Of a DNA stretch of 42,693 nt, positions 7,855-16,153 are shown one piece after another. This DNA comes from Spirochaetota bacterium (lineage in GTDB: Bacteria; Spirochaetota; B62-G9; DRHN01). The stretch covers positions 1,124,493 to 1,167,185 of the forward strand of contig CP070841.1 of assembly GCA_020342115.1 (NCBI GenBank), written 5' to 3'. Position numbers and translations under genes: made by a program. Each line of letters starts with the position of its first letter. Position 1 is the first letter of the stretch. The notes beneath the pieces are model-generated. The model was given only the letters and a program-made list of their open reading frames with translations, was not told the origin of the DNA and searched no databases.

Positions 7855-8646
7855 ATGGGGAAACGCGTACGGAAGTTTGGTAAAACTGGATGCCTGTTTT
7901 GGTTACTCATACTCGTTGTTATTGTGGTTATCATTCTTTATAGAGGAAAGGGATCGTTCAGAGAAGCCTTTAAATCCATCGGAAAAGGATTGCGAAGAGA
8001 AGTAGCAGAGGTTGAAGAACCGGAAGATATTGCAGAGAAAGATGAAGATGTTGTAATTGTAGAAGAGGAAAAGGATGAAGAGAAGCAAGTTCCTACAGAG
8101 GAAATAATTCCCGAAAAAGAAACTAAGGAGGCTGAGAAAGTAACGCCTGTGCCTGAGAAAAAGGAGGAGAAACAAAAGGCAGAAGAAACAATCAGGCCTA
8201 AAAAGCTTGATGCAACACTATATTTTGTAAAGATTAATCAGACTGATGGAAGCGCAAAACCCATCCCCGTCAAGAGAACAGTTGAATATTTAGACTCTCC
8301 AATTACGAGAACCTTCAACACTCTGCTAAGAGGCTCCAGCCAGACGGAGACCGAAAAGGGCATCGTAAGCTTTATTCCCGAGAATACAAAACTACTCGGC
8401 GCAGAGATTATAAACGGTCATCTTACGCTGAACTTCTCTTCCCAGCTTGAGGATAACTATAGCGGCAGAGATGCAATCCTGCTTGAATTATCACAGATAA
8501 TGCTCACAGCCTTTGATTTCGAACAGGTAAAAAAGGTAAGTATACTTATCGACGGACAGAGACGAAGCTACATTACAGGAGAAGGAATACCTCTTAAAAA
8601 GGTCTATATAAGAGAGGACATCTCCCAGCTTTATTCGGGGGGGTAG
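7855..8646 (+). CDS. Membrane-anchored GerMN-domain protein
   Basis: 263 residues from the ATG at 7855. One N-terminal membrane helix (GCLFWLLILVVIVVIILY) is followed by a Glu/Lys-rich linker (about residues 45-115) and a C-terminal GerMN domain (PF10646): LYFVKINQTDGSAKPIPVKR, a LDSPITRTFNTLLRG helix, ENTKLLGAEIINGHLTLNFS, and VKKVSILIDGQ. GerMN domains occur in spore germination proteins but also in many non-sporulating bacteria as periplasmic modules of unknown role. There is no ribosome site before the ATG and the promoter lies directly upstream, so the mRNA is probably leaderless. First gene of a four-gene operon; nadE begins right after its stop. Confidence 0.85.
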   Translation: MGKRVRKFGKTGCLFWLLILVVIVVIILYRGKGSFREAFKSIGKGLRREVAEVEEPEDIAEKDEDVVIVEEEKDEEKQVPTEEIIPEKETKEAEKVTPVPEKKEEKQKAEETIRPKKLDATLYFVKINQTDGSAKPIPVKRTVEYLDSPITRTFNTLLRGSSQTETEKGIVSFIPENTKLLGAEIINGHLTLNFSSQLEDNYSGRDAILLELSQIMLTAFDFEQVKKVSILIDGQRRSYITGEGIPLKKVYIREDISQLYSGG

Positions 8647-9462
8647 ATGTTTGCACAAGATAAACAGAGCCTAGAGAGGATCAGATCTCAAATTGTGACA
8701 TTTATCAAAGATTATGTTCATAGTTCCGGCCATAAAAAAGCTGTAGTCGGACTCTCTGGAGGTGTTGATTCATCACTCTCCTACTTCCTCACCTGCGATG
8801 CGCTAGGCGCAAAAAATACAATTGGGGTCATTATGCCTTCTCGGCTCTCAAATAAAGAATCTCGGGAAAATGCTGAAGAACTGATAAAGCTTAAAAAAGG
8901 TATAAAGCAGTACTATGATATCTCATCTATAGTAGAGAAGTTCGGTTCTGTTCTTGATGAAAGCGAGAAAAATAAAAGATCGAGGATTAGAATTGGGAAT
9001 ATACAGGCAAGAACAAGAATGATAATTCTGTACGATGTTGCCTCCCGGGAGGGTGGGCTCGTTATCGGTACTGGGAATAAAACAGAACTCCTCACAGGCT
9101 ATTTCACCCTTTATGGGGATGGAGGATGCTCTATTGAACCGCTGGGTGATCTTTATAAGACGGAGGTGTGGGAGCTCGCACAGATAGTGGGGGTACCAAA
9201 AAAGATTATTTCAAGAAAACCGACTGCCGAGCTTTGGGAGAACCAGACCGATGAAACCGAACTTGGTATAAAGTACAGGACCCTGGATGAAATCCTCTGG
9301 TATTATATCGAACGAAACAACAATCCAGATGAAATCGTCAAATTTGGATACGAAAGGGAAATTGTCGAAAAGGTAGTTGCCCTTGTAAAAAGAACAAAGT
9401 TCAAGAGGCATACACCTCCATCACCGGTTCTGAGACGGTACAATTATCAAGAATTAGTATAG
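8647..9462 (+). CDS. nadE: NAD+ synthetase, ammonia-dependent type
   Basis: 271 residues. Makes NAD+ from deamido-NAD+ with ATP and ammonia in the cytoplasm. The PP-loop SGGVDSS is at residues 37-43; further signatures are QARTRMIILYDVA, GTGNKTELLTGYFTLYGDGG, EPLGDLYKTEVWELAQ and PTAELWENQTDETELG, all typical of NadE. There is no N-terminal nitrilase (glutaminase) domain, so ammonia or a separate glutaminase must supply nitrogen. The ATG follows the GerMN stop TAG directly; the ribosome site is the G-run at the end of that gene, which implies coupled translation. Confidence 0.95.
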   Translation: MFAQDKQSLERIRSQIVTFIKDYVHSSGHKKAVVGLSGGVDSSLSYFLTCDALGAKNTIGVIMPSRLSNKESRENAEELIKLKKGIKQYYDISSIVEKFGSVLDESEKNKRSRIRIGNIQARTRMIILYDVASREGGLVIGTGNKTELLTGYFTLYGDGGCSIEPLGDLYKTEVWELAQIVGVPKKIISRKPTAELWENQTDETELGIKYRTLDEILWYYIERNNNPDEIVKFGYEREIVEKVVALVKRTKFKRHTPPSPVLRRYNYQELV

Positions 9463-9469
9463 GTTTCCC

Positions 9470-10231
9470 ATGAAAAGAACATATCTATTTCTCTTCATCA
9501 TTTTTGTTTTTATAATTATGTGGGGTGCAAAATTTGGCAAAAAAGCACGCTATGTAGTCGCAACCTCTCCTAATAACCCACCAATGGAAATGGTAGATAC
9601 TGATAAGAATATCAGTGGTTTTGATATTGATGTGATTTCTCGAATAGCGGAACATCAAAAAATCACCATCAAGTTCGTTCCTGTTCTAAAAGAAAATATA
9701 TACCATGGCCTTATTGATGAATCATACGATATAGCTATCTCGTCTCTAACCTTGCGTGCTGCTGCCGGGTCTGCCGAGAGTATGAACATTATCTTCTCAG
9801 AACCGTATTTGGAGATCGGAGAGGTGGTGGTTATATCAGAGGATTTTGAGAGGTATACCGGGCCAGAATCTTTGAGGGGTTTATGGATCGGCATTTCTCA
9901 AGATTCACCATCGGGACAATTGTTTACAGAAGATTTTGGAATTAATACAAAAGAATACATCAACATAGAGAATGCGTTTGAAGATATGGCCTCGGGTAAA
10001 ATCCATGCTCTTTCAATCAACTTGCCTCATGCATCGAGGATGGTAAATCTGAACGACGAATACAGGGGTATTTTCAAAATAATACCTGAACCGATTACTT
10101 CAGAAAAGTATGTTATTGCTGTAAAAAAAGGAAACACCAAGCTACTCTCTATGATAAATTCAGGATTGGAAGCACTGAAGAACGACGGTACTCTTGAATC
10201 TCTCATTGACACATGGTTCTTTACGGAATGA
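9470..10231 (+). CDS. Periplasmic amino-acid-type solute-binding protein (SBP_bac_3)
   Basis: 253 residues. An N-terminal signal or anchor (MKRTYLFLFIIFVFIIMWGA) precedes a family-3 solute-binding fold: YVVATSPNNPPMEMVD, ISGFDIDVISRIAE, YDIAISSLTLRAA, then a second lobe with GLWIGISQDSPSGQ and IVAVKKGN-type sequence (YVIAVKKGNTKLLSMINSGL) and LESLIDTWF. Such proteins bind amino acids or other small ligands for ABC importers. No permease or ATPase lies nearby, so its transporter is elsewhere or it acts as a sensor. It overlaps apbE by four bases. Confidence 0.9.
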   Translation: MKRTYLFLFIIFVFIIMWGAKFGKKARYVVATSPNNPPMEMVDTDKNISGFDIDVISRIAEHQKITIKFVPVLKENIYHGLIDESYDIAISSLTLRAAAGSAESMNIIFSEPYLEIGEVVVISEDFERYTGPESLRGLWIGISQDSPSGQLFTEDFGINTKEYINIENAFEDMASGKIHALSINLPHASRMVNLNDEYRGIFKIIPEPITSEKYVIAVKKGNTKLLSMINSGLEALKNDGTLESLIDTWFFTE

Positions 10232-11223
10232 GAAAGGTTTTTCCAACTCTTACCACAGTCCTCTTCATATTACTCGTCTTTACTTCAACTTATGCAGGTA
10301 AGCTCTCCTCTGTCACCCGCACAAAAATAGCCCTAGGTACCTATGTGAAGATCACTATTGTCACCGACAGGAAAGATGAATCTGATGCCAATGTAATCAT
10401 CGATAAAAGCTTTAAAAAGATAGAGGAACTCGATCGCGCCTTTGACTATCGGCCCAAAGGAGGTGTTCTTTCACAATTTAATAAGGGTAAGGTTATTACA
10501 CACACACAGGACCCGGAACTCTTCACACTGATACAGGATTCTGTGAGTTTTGCTCGTAAAACCGATGGCTATTTTGACCCCACGCTTCTTCCAATTATCA
10601 GGGTGTGGGGTTTCGATACAGACCATCCACAACGCCCAACTCATGAAAAAATTACCGAAGCGTTAGCGTTTGTTGGATATGACAAGATAGAGGTTACAGC
10701 TGATAGGATAGTGAAACCCAATAATGTTATGCTCGATCTCAGTGGAATTGCAAAAGGGAGAATTGTCGATCTCATAAGAGATTATATCAGGGAGGAGGGA
10801 TATGACAACTTCCTCATAGATGCGGGTGGAGATATATATGTTAGTGGAAAAAATGCACATCGTAAGCTGTGGAGAATCGCTATACAGGACCCTGTGAATG
10901 AAGAAGAATTTAGAGGGATACTCGAGAAAAAAGATACTGCTATAGTTACCTCAGGAGACTACGAACGATTTTTCATAGAAGATGGGCACCGATACAGTCA
11001 CTTATTCAATCCTAAAACAGGATATCCAACGAGTAACATGAAATCTGTAACCATACTCCTGCCTGAGACAGCTTTTGCAGACGCAGTTGCCACAGCGGTG
11101 TTTGCAATGGGAAGTGAAAAAGGATTCAGCTTCCTGGTGAAACATGAGATTGAAGGTTATGTCATTTACCACGCAGAGAATGATGAAATAGTCTCAAGAA
11201 GCACAAAAGACTTCTGGAAGTAA
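10228..11223 (+). CDS. apbE: FAD:protein FMN transferase (ApbE)
   Basis: 331 residues. ApbE attaches FMN from FAD to Thr or Ser in target proteins such as Rnf/Nqr subunits, outside the inner membrane, with Mg2+. Signatures seen: LGTYVKIT, FDYRPKGGVLSQFN, YFDPTLLPIIRVWGF, MLDLSGIAKGRIVDL, FLIDAGGDIYVSG, GDYERFF, YSHLFNPKTGYP and the Mg-binding FADAVATAVFAMG. The ATG at 10228 shares ATGA with the previous stop and gives a signal peptide (MRKVFPTLTTVLFILLVFTSTYA); an ATG at 10213 is less likely. No lipobox. Its stop abuts the stop of the convergent EcfT-like gene with no base between. No flavinylated target is in the window. Confidence 0.93.
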   Translation: MRKVFPTLTTVLFILLVFTSTYAGKLSSVTRTKIALGTYVKITIVTDRKDESDANVIIDKSFKKIEELDRAFDYRPKGGVLSQFNKGKVITHTQDPELFTLIQDSVSFARKTDGYFDPTLLPIIRVWGFDTDHPQRPTHEKITEALAFVGYDKIEVTADRIVKPNNVMLDLSGIAKGRIVDLIRDYIREEGYDNFLIDAGGDIYVSGKNAHRKLWRIAIQDPVNEEEFRGILEKKDTAIVTSGDYERFFIEDGHRYSHLFNPKTGYPTSNMKSVTILLPETAFADAVATAVFAMGSEKGFSFLVKHEIEGYVIYHAENDEIVSRSTKDFWK

Positions 11224-12000
11224 CTATACTTCGATTAGCCACGTTCTCAATAAAAATGCGAGAACCATACAGCAAAGTTCAAGTGCAATATAGAGGTAGT
11301 CATATACTACGGGACGCTGCTTTTTCACTGAGATCCTACTCGACTTTTCAAAATCCTCTTTTGAACGTTCGAATGAAGCATAAAAAAACAGAAGAATCCT
11401 CTCCTTTAGTGTAGGTGTGGAATAACCAGCCTGTTGTTTCGAAAAATCTTTTATCGAAGCAGTTTTACTATGCTTCAATACTATTTTTAACTCTGCATAT
11501 GTATTGTGAAAGATCCGCAGGATATAGTAGAGAATTACTACGAAGTTTCTTCTTTTCCTGGACTTAGTCAATACTCTATCTAATGTATGTAAAGATGATA
11601 GAACAGCCTCCTCCCCGAATCCCTTAGTCAGCACTTTACTTAGAAGCCAGAGTTGTGATATCACAACAAAATAGTAAAGCCCTCTTAATATCCCCTGTTT
11701 CATTAACACAAGAGGACCAAGTCTCAGCAGGATCTCTCCTGATCCCCTGAAGCAATTCAGAATCAAAACAAAGCCCAGAATGGGTAAAAGAGGAATGATC
11801 TCCTTTAGACGAAACTCCTTCAGTTTAATTCTACACAAATATATGGAGTAGATTATGAGTAAACCCTGGATAGCAATCGTGGTAAAGTATCGAGTCAGGA
11901 GAGCAAAAACAGCGAAAACCAGAAGATTAATAATCTGGGATAAAGCGGTTATCCTTGGGGCTCGTGAGGTATCACCGGGTACTACTGATGAAGTTATCAC
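11224..12000 (-). CDS. EcfT/CbiQ-like membrane protein (tentative)
   Basis: 258 residues from a GTG start that overlaps the rplQ stop as GTGA. Four to five hydrophobic segments at the N-terminal half (LLVFAVFALLTRYF, IAIQGLLIIYSIYL, IIPLLPILGFVLIL), a cytoplasmic helical part (LSSLHTLDRVLTKSRKRRN, ILRIFHNTYAELKIVLKHSK) and a final membrane helix. This layout matches the transmembrane component of ECF transporters. The Ala-Arg-Gly coupling motifs of EcfT are not seen, so it may be a diverged relative. In Firmicutes ecfA-ecfA-ecfT follow rplQ, which supports the guess; no ATPase genes follow here. Last gene of the supercluster and convergent with apbE. Confidence 0.5.
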   Translation of the reverse strand: MITSSVVPGDTSRAPRITALSQIINLLVFAVFALLTRYFTTIAIQGLLIIYSIYLCRIKLKEFRLKEIIPLLPILGFVLILNCFRGSGEILLRLGPLVLMKQGILRGLYYFVVISQLWLLSKVLTKGFGEEAVLSSLHTLDRVLTKSRKRRNFVVILYYILRIFHNTYAELKIVLKHSKTASIKDFSKQQAGYSTPTLKERILLFFYASFERSKEDFEKSSRISVKKQRPVVYDYLYIALELCCMVLAFLLRTWLIEV

Positions 12001-12569
12001 GTCTTTTTCGAACTTGAGGTTTCTGCCTCCGTCTTTTTTCCTTTTTTCTCCTGAGGAGGTTGGGCCTCATTCTTTAGCTTTTTCTCCTGAGGAGGTTCTG
12101 TCTCCTTCTTCTTCCCCTTCTTCTCCTGAGGAGGTTCTGTCTCCTTCTTCTTTCCTTTTTTCTCCTGAGGAGATTCTACTTCCCTTTTCTTCCCTCTTGT
12201 CTCCTCCGGGGGCTTAACATCGATAAGCTCTAAATAGGATAGTTCGGCACTGTCACCCTGTCTCTTCCCAAGCCGAATTATCCTTGTATATCCACCATTA
12301 ACATTTTTATATTTCGGCCCGATTTCGTTAAAAAGTTTTGCAACAGTATCCCTGTCTCTCAGTTTGCTTATAACTATACGCTTGTTGTGCAGGGTTGGTT
12401 CTTTTGCTTTTGTAATAATACGTTCACTTCGCCTTCTGAGCTCTTTTGCCTTTGTGGTGGTTGTTTTTATTCTTCCCTGTTGAAAAAAGGATACCATCAT
12501 GTTTGAAAACATTGCATCTCTGTGTTCTTTGTCCCTGCTAAAGCTCTTACCCTTTTTAAGGTGCCTCAT
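11997..12569 (-). CDS. rplQ: 50S ribosomal protein L17 with a repetitive charged C-terminal tail
   Basis: 190 residues. Residues 1-118 are a normal L17 (MRHLKKGKSFSRDKEHRDAM, NGGYTRIIRLGKRQGD, LSYLELIDV), which lines the peptide-exit side of the large subunit. The remaining ~72 residues are a tail of about five PPQEKKGKKKETE-like units with period 13 (one of 12), unlike the usual 115-130-residue protein. Each unit's DNA contains the palindrome CTCCTGAGGAG. It follows rpoA by 2 bases, the classic alpha-operon end. Confidence 0.95.
   Translation of the reverse strand: MRHLKKGKSFSRDKEHRDAMFSNMMVSFFQQGRIKTTTTKAKELRRRSERIITKAKEPTLHNKRIVISKLRDRDTVAKLFNEIGPKYKNVNGGYTRIIRLGKRQGDSAELSYLELIDVKPPEETRGKKREVESPQEKKGKKKETEPPQEKKGKKKETEPPQEKKLKNEAQPPQEKKGKKTEAETSSSKKT
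12046..12219 (-). repeat. In-frame tandem repeat encoding the L17 tail
   Basis: Four copies of the palindromic core CTCCTGAGGAG start at 12048, 12084, 12123 and 12162, giving spacings of 36, 39 and 39 bases (12 or 13 codons). A fifth, degraded unit lies near 12200. All spacings are multiples of three, so copy-number changes would keep the frame. Confidence 0.85.
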
Positions 12570-12571
12570 TC

Positions 12572-13609
12572 TTAGTGCTCCAATTCCTTCTTTTCGAACC
12601 TGCTGTCCAAAATCTCCTTCATTCCCAGTGTGAGTCCATATTCGGCAAGCTTGTCTTTGATTTCCTGTAATGACTTTTTTCCGAAATTCTTGGTCTTTGA
12701 GATCTCCTCCTCAGATAGTCCGGCGAGATCACCGATTGTTTTAACGTTAATGTTTCTTAAACAATTTGAAGAACGCACCGAAAGCTCGAGCTCCTCTACC
12801 GGGGTTTCAAGAATTACCTTCAGACGCTCTTCCTCTTCATCCACTTCACCTTCCTCATCCTCAAACTCCTCATTGAAGTTTATGAAGTGAACGAGGTAAT
12901 CTTTCAGAATTTTTGCTGCATCTGCAACAGCATCCTCTGGAAGTATGCTTCCGTCTGTCCATACCTCCATGATCAGTTTATCGTAATCTCCCCTTTGGCC
13001 AACACGAGTAGGTTCTACATGAAAGTTGCATTTCTGCGTTGGTGTAAAGATCGCATCCACTGGTATAGTGCCAATGGTTTCAATATTCTCAATATTGCTC
13101 TCTGCTGGTACGTAACCCCTACCATAATTTATTTGGACATCTATAACGACTTTAGCCCCTTTACTTAATTTGGCAAGATGGTGATCTGGGTTGAGAATAG
13201 ATATATTATCATCTACAGCTAAATCGGAAGCCTTAAGCTCACCGGGTCCCTTTTTCTCGATTGTGATAGTTCGTGTTTCTGTCTCATCTTCGAGTTTTAT
13301 CCTCACTCCCTTGAGGTTAAGGATGAAATCTATAGTATCTTCAACAAAACCAGGAATCGTATCAAACTCACTTGTAATAGATTTCATGCTTTCCTTCTTG
13401 GGATCATATGCCTCGATACGTATAGCTACTATTGCATATCCTTGAAGTGCCGATAACAATGTCCTTCGAAGTGAATTCCCTAGAGTTGTACCGTATCCTC
13501 TCTCAAGTGGGGATGCAATAATTTTCCCATAATCTTTTTTCATTTTGTCGTGCTCTATCACTATCTGTTTCGGTCGCTTCATTCCCTTTAAGAGGTTCTT
13601 GTGCGCCAT
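12572..13609 (-). CDS. rpoA: RNA polymerase subunit alpha
   Basis: 345 residues. The N-terminal domain (about 15-235) that dimerises and holds beta and beta' shows ASPLERGYGTTLGNSLRRTL and VRPGQ-equivalent sequence VGQRGDYDKLIMEVWTDGS. An acidic linker (EEFEDEEGEVDEEEER) joins the C-terminal domain (about 265-335: LELSVRSSNCLRNINVKTIG, KNFGKKSLQEIKDKL), which contacts UP elements and activators. The ATG at 13609 was chosen because GAGGAG lies 8 bases upstream; a GTG at 13618 would place that site against the start codon. Confidence 0.98.
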   Translation of the reverse strand: MAHKNLLKGMKRPKQIVIEHDKMKKDYGKIIASPLERGYGTTLGNSLRRTLLSALQGYAIVAIRIEAYDPKKESMKSITSEFDTIPGFVEDTIDFILNLKGVRIKLEDETETRTITIEKKGPGELKASDLAVDDNISILNPDHHLAKLSKGAKVVIDVQINYGRGYVPAESNIENIETIGTIPVDAIFTPTQKCNFHVEPTRVGQRGDYDKLIMEVWTDGSILPEDAVADAAKILKDYLVHFINFNEEFEDEEGEVDEEEERLKVILETPVEELELSVRSSNCLRNINVKTIGDLAGLSEEEISKTKNFGKKSLQEIKDKLAEYGLTLGMKEILDSRFEKKELEH

Positions 13610-13627
13610 ATCCCCCACTCCTCGGGT

Positions 13628-14254
13628 TTATTTAGAATAGAGTTCAACTATGATCTGCTCATTTACTGGAAGATCTATCTCTTCCCTTTTTGGTAAATAA
13701 AGAAATTTACCCTTTAGATTGTCAGGATTGACCTCAATCCAGGGTACAGTTCCGACTTTCGACTCGCTCTTCATACTCTCGAGTATAGGAATAAGCTTCT
13801 TACTTTTCTCCTTGATCTCGACCTCATCACTCTCTCTTACAAAGTAAGATGGAATATCCACCTTTTTTCCATTAACCAGTACATGACCGTGCCGAACGAG
13901 CTGTCGGGCCATTGCTCTCGAGGATGCAAAATGCATCCTGAAAACAACATTGTCTAGACGCTGCTCAAGAAGAACAAGCAGGATTTCTCCAGTGATACCC
14001 TTCCTTCTTGATGCGATTTCGAAATAGCGTTTAAACTGTTTTTCAAATAGTCCGTAGTAACGTTTTACTTTCTGCTTTTCCCGAAGCTGCATTCCATATT
14101 CCGAGACCTTTCTCCTTCTTCTGGGGAGCTGTCCAGGTGGCAGCTTCTTCTTCATAATTGCACACTTATTCCCAAGACACCTATCGCCCTTTAGCATGAG
14201 CTTCATCCCTTCTCGCCTGCACAACCTGCACGAGGGACCTAAATATCTGGGCAT
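13628..14254 (-). CDS. rpsD: 30S ribosomal protein S4
   Basis: 208 residues. Primary 16S rRNA binder that starts 30S assembly; in many bacteria it also represses its own operon. An N-terminal zinc site is present (CRLC near residue 9, then CLGNKC), so this is the Zn-binding (C+) form. The S4 domain (LDNVVFRMHFASSRAMARQL, HGHVLVNGKKVDIPSYFV) follows. The ATG at 14254 has GGAGG 5 bases upstream; the in-frame TTG at 14266 is part of that site. Confidence 0.98.
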   Translation of the reverse strand: MPRYLGPSCRLCRREGMKLMLKGDRCLGNKCAIMKKKLPPGQLPRRRRKVSEYGMQLREKQKVKRYYGLFEKQFKRYFEIASRRKGITGEILLVLLEQRLDNVVFRMHFASSRAMARQLVRHGHVLVNGKKVDIPSYFVRESDEVEIKEKSKKLIPILESMKSESKVGTVPWIEVNPDNLKGKFLYLPKREEIDLPVNEQIIVELYSK

Positions 14255-14306
14255 TTCTTCCTCCAAAATGAAATTCTAGAATTTTCCTTATGGTCGGCCT
14301 TTATGC

Positions 14307-14699
14307 TTAGACCCTCCTTCGTTTTCTGGGTCTACAACCGTTATGAGGAATGGGTGTAACATCTTTTATCATATTGATTTTTAAACCGACAACCTGTAAG
14401 GTTCTTATTGCAGATTCCCGCCCCGAACCAGGTCCTTTCACATATACATCAACCTCTTTCAAGCCATGCTCTATAGCCTTTCTTGCGGCATCCTCAGCCG
14501 TAACCTGCGCAGCAAAGGGAGTACTCTTTTTTGCACCCCTGAAGTCAAGGCTCCCTGCACTCGACCATGAGATAGTGTTTCCCTGTTTATCAGTGATGGT
14601 TACAACTGTATTATTGAAGGTGGCTTGGATGTGAACGATTCCACTTGCTATATTCTTTTTTTCTTTTTTCCTGGTCTTCGATTTTGATACTTTAGCCAC
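14307..14699 (-). CDS. rpsK: 30S ribosomal protein S11
   Basis: 130 residues from a GTG start with GGAG 7 bases upstream. Signatures: [70 protein letters not shown]. Platform protein of the small subunit that helps position mRNA near the E site. Sits between rpsM and rpsD as in the usual alpha operon. Confidence 0.98.
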   Translation of the reverse strand: MAKVSKSKTRKKEKKNIASGIVHIQATFNNTVVTITDKQGNTISWSSAGSLDFRGAKKSTPFAAQVTAEDAARKAIEHGLKEVDVYVKGPGSGRESAIRTLQVVGLKINMIKDVTPIPHNGCRPRKRRRV

Positions 14700-14711
14700 T
14701 TATGATCTCCT

Positions 14712-15080
14712 TTACTTCTTCCTTCCAGCTACTGTCTTCTTTTTACCCTTACGAGTACGTGCATTGGTACGGGTTCTCTGACCTCTTACAGGCATTGCCT
14801 TTCTATGCCGTAATCCCCTGTATGAACCTATATCAATGAGCCTTTTAATATTCATGGAGACCCCTGACCTGAGCTCTCCTTCTATCTTGTAGTTCTTCTC
14901 AATGATACCCCTGAGTTTAGCAATCTCTTCATCTGTCATTTTATGGACACGTGTATCAGGATCTACACCCGATTCCTGTACAATCTTCTGTGCATTTGAC
15001 CTGCCAATTCCATAGATGTAGGTTAATGCTACCTCGACCCTCTTGTTACTAGGAAGATCAACTCCCGCTATTCTCGCCAT
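14712..15080 (-). CDS. rpsM: 30S ribosomal protein S13
   Basis: 122 residues. Head protein that contacts the large subunit and P-site tRNA. Signatures: [52 protein letters not shown] and the basic tail [16 protein letters not shown]. Normal length; it follows rpmJ by 7 bases. Confidence 0.98.
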   Translation of the reverse strand: MARIAGVDLPSNKRVEVALTYIYGIGRSNAQKIVQESGVDPDTRVHKMTDEEIAKLRGIIEKNYKIEGELRSGVSMNIKRLIDIGSYRGLRHRKAMPVRGQRTRTNARTRKGKKKTVAGRKK

Positions 15081-15087
15081 TTACTCT

Positions 15088-15204
15088 TTACCCTTTCTGT
15101 CTCTGCTTATGTTTTGGATTATCACATATCACTCTGACAATACCTCTTCTTCTTATAACTTTACACTTATCGCATATCGGTTTTACCGAAACTCTTACCT
15201 TCAT
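15088..15204 (-). CDS. rpmJ: 50S ribosomal protein L36
   Basis: 38 residues, too short for routine ORF calling: [20 protein letters not shown], then [18 protein letters not shown]. It has the zinc pattern CxxC...C...H of the C+ form. L36 sits at the base of the L7/L12 stalk region in the large subunit. Located between infA and rpsM, its standard place. Confidence 0.97.
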   Translation of the reverse strand: MKVRVSVKPICDKCKVIRRRGIVRVICDNPKHKQRQKG

Positions 15205-15214
15205 AAATAAACTC

Positions 15215-15433
15215 TCATTTATATCTATAGGTTATTCTACCTCTGTTCAGGTCATAGGGAGAAAGCTCTAAGCTTACCTTATCACCAGGCAATATTCGGA
15301 TATTGTGCATTCTCATCTTACCTGATATGTGTGCAAGTACAACATGCCCGTTTTCGAGCTCAACTTTAAACATAGCATTCGGAAGAGGTTCTTTTACTAT
15401 CCCGGTAACTGCAATGGCTTCCTCTTTCGACAT
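15215..15433 (-). CDS. infA: Translation initiation factor IF-1
   Basis: 72 residues, one S1-like OB-fold: [60 protein letters not shown] and the ending ITYRYK. Binds the A site of the 30S during initiation. Gene map (methionine aminopeptidase), often between adk and infA, is absent; instead a 75-base gap with an imperfect hairpin (about 15477-15503) lies upstream. Confidence 0.98.
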   Translation of the reverse strand: MSKEEAIAVTGIVKEPLPNAMFKVELENGHVVLAHISGKMRMHNIRILPGDKVSLELSPYDLNRGRITYRYK

Positions 15434-15508
15434 CTAACCTCCTGATGTGGCTATACACTACATTTTCGATATATATATTTACTTGCCATTCTGCAAGGTA
15501 AATAAATG

Positions 15509-16153
15509 TTAAGGTATAAATTCCCTTCTCAGGTTGTTTCTTATCGATTCGATATTATCATCTGCATTAACGGCTAAAAAATAATCTTTTTTACTATAAT
15601 AGTCAATTATTGGAGCCGTATTCCTGTTATAGGTACCGAGTCTCTCCTCTATTATCTTAGGTTTATCATCCTCTCTCTGATAGAGGTGGCCTCCACACTT
15701 ATCACATATATTATCTTTGATTGGAGGATTATTCTGCAGATGATATGTCTCACCGCAGTCGATACAAACCCTCCTACCGCTGAGTCTCGCAACAATCTTT
15801 TTTTCTTCCATATCAAAATAAATTGCTTTATCGATACTCTTTCCTATTGATTCAAGCATTTCTTCAAGAGCTTTTGCCTGTGAGAGGTTGCGGGGAAACC
15901 CATCGAGCACAAATCCACTCTTTGCATTCTTATTCTCTACTCTCTTTTTTATCATATCCACTATAACATTATCAGGTACGAGCTTTCCGCTCTTTACAAA
16001 GTTCTTTGCTATCATCCCAAGTTTAGTTCTGTTTTTTATCTCATGGCGAAGAATATCTCCGGGAGAGATTATCGGTATTCGAAATAACTCGGCTATGAAA
16101 TGAGCCTGAGTGCCCTTCCCTGTTCCAGGTGCGCCGAGAAGAACAATGTTCAT
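15509..16153 (-). CDS. adk: Adenylate kinase with zinc-binding LID
   Basis: 214 residues. Converts ATP + AMP to two ADP. The P-loop GAPGTGKGTQ is at residues 7-16, followed by GFPRNLSQAKALE and RLSGRRVCIDCGETYH. The long LID carries four Cys (CIDC and CDKC), the structural zinc form. It overlaps the secY stop as TAATG, so translation is coupled to secY. Confidence 0.97.
   Translation of the reverse strand: MNIVLLGAPGTGKGTQAHFIAELFRIPIISPGDILRHEIKNRTKLGMIAKNFVKSGKLVPDNVIVDMIKKRVENKNAKSGFVLDGFPRNLSQAKALEEMLESIGKSIDKAIYFDMEEKKIVARLSGRRVCIDCGETYHLQNNPPIKDNICDKCGGHLYQREDDKPKIIEERLGTYNRNTAPIIDYYSKKDYFLAVNADDNIESIRNNLRREFIP

Noticed and set aside
11855..12217. 120-codon + strand frame with repeated SPEEVLSPSS
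   Set aside because: It is the antisense reading of the L17 tail repeats and the EcfT-like gene start; the repeats explain its open length.
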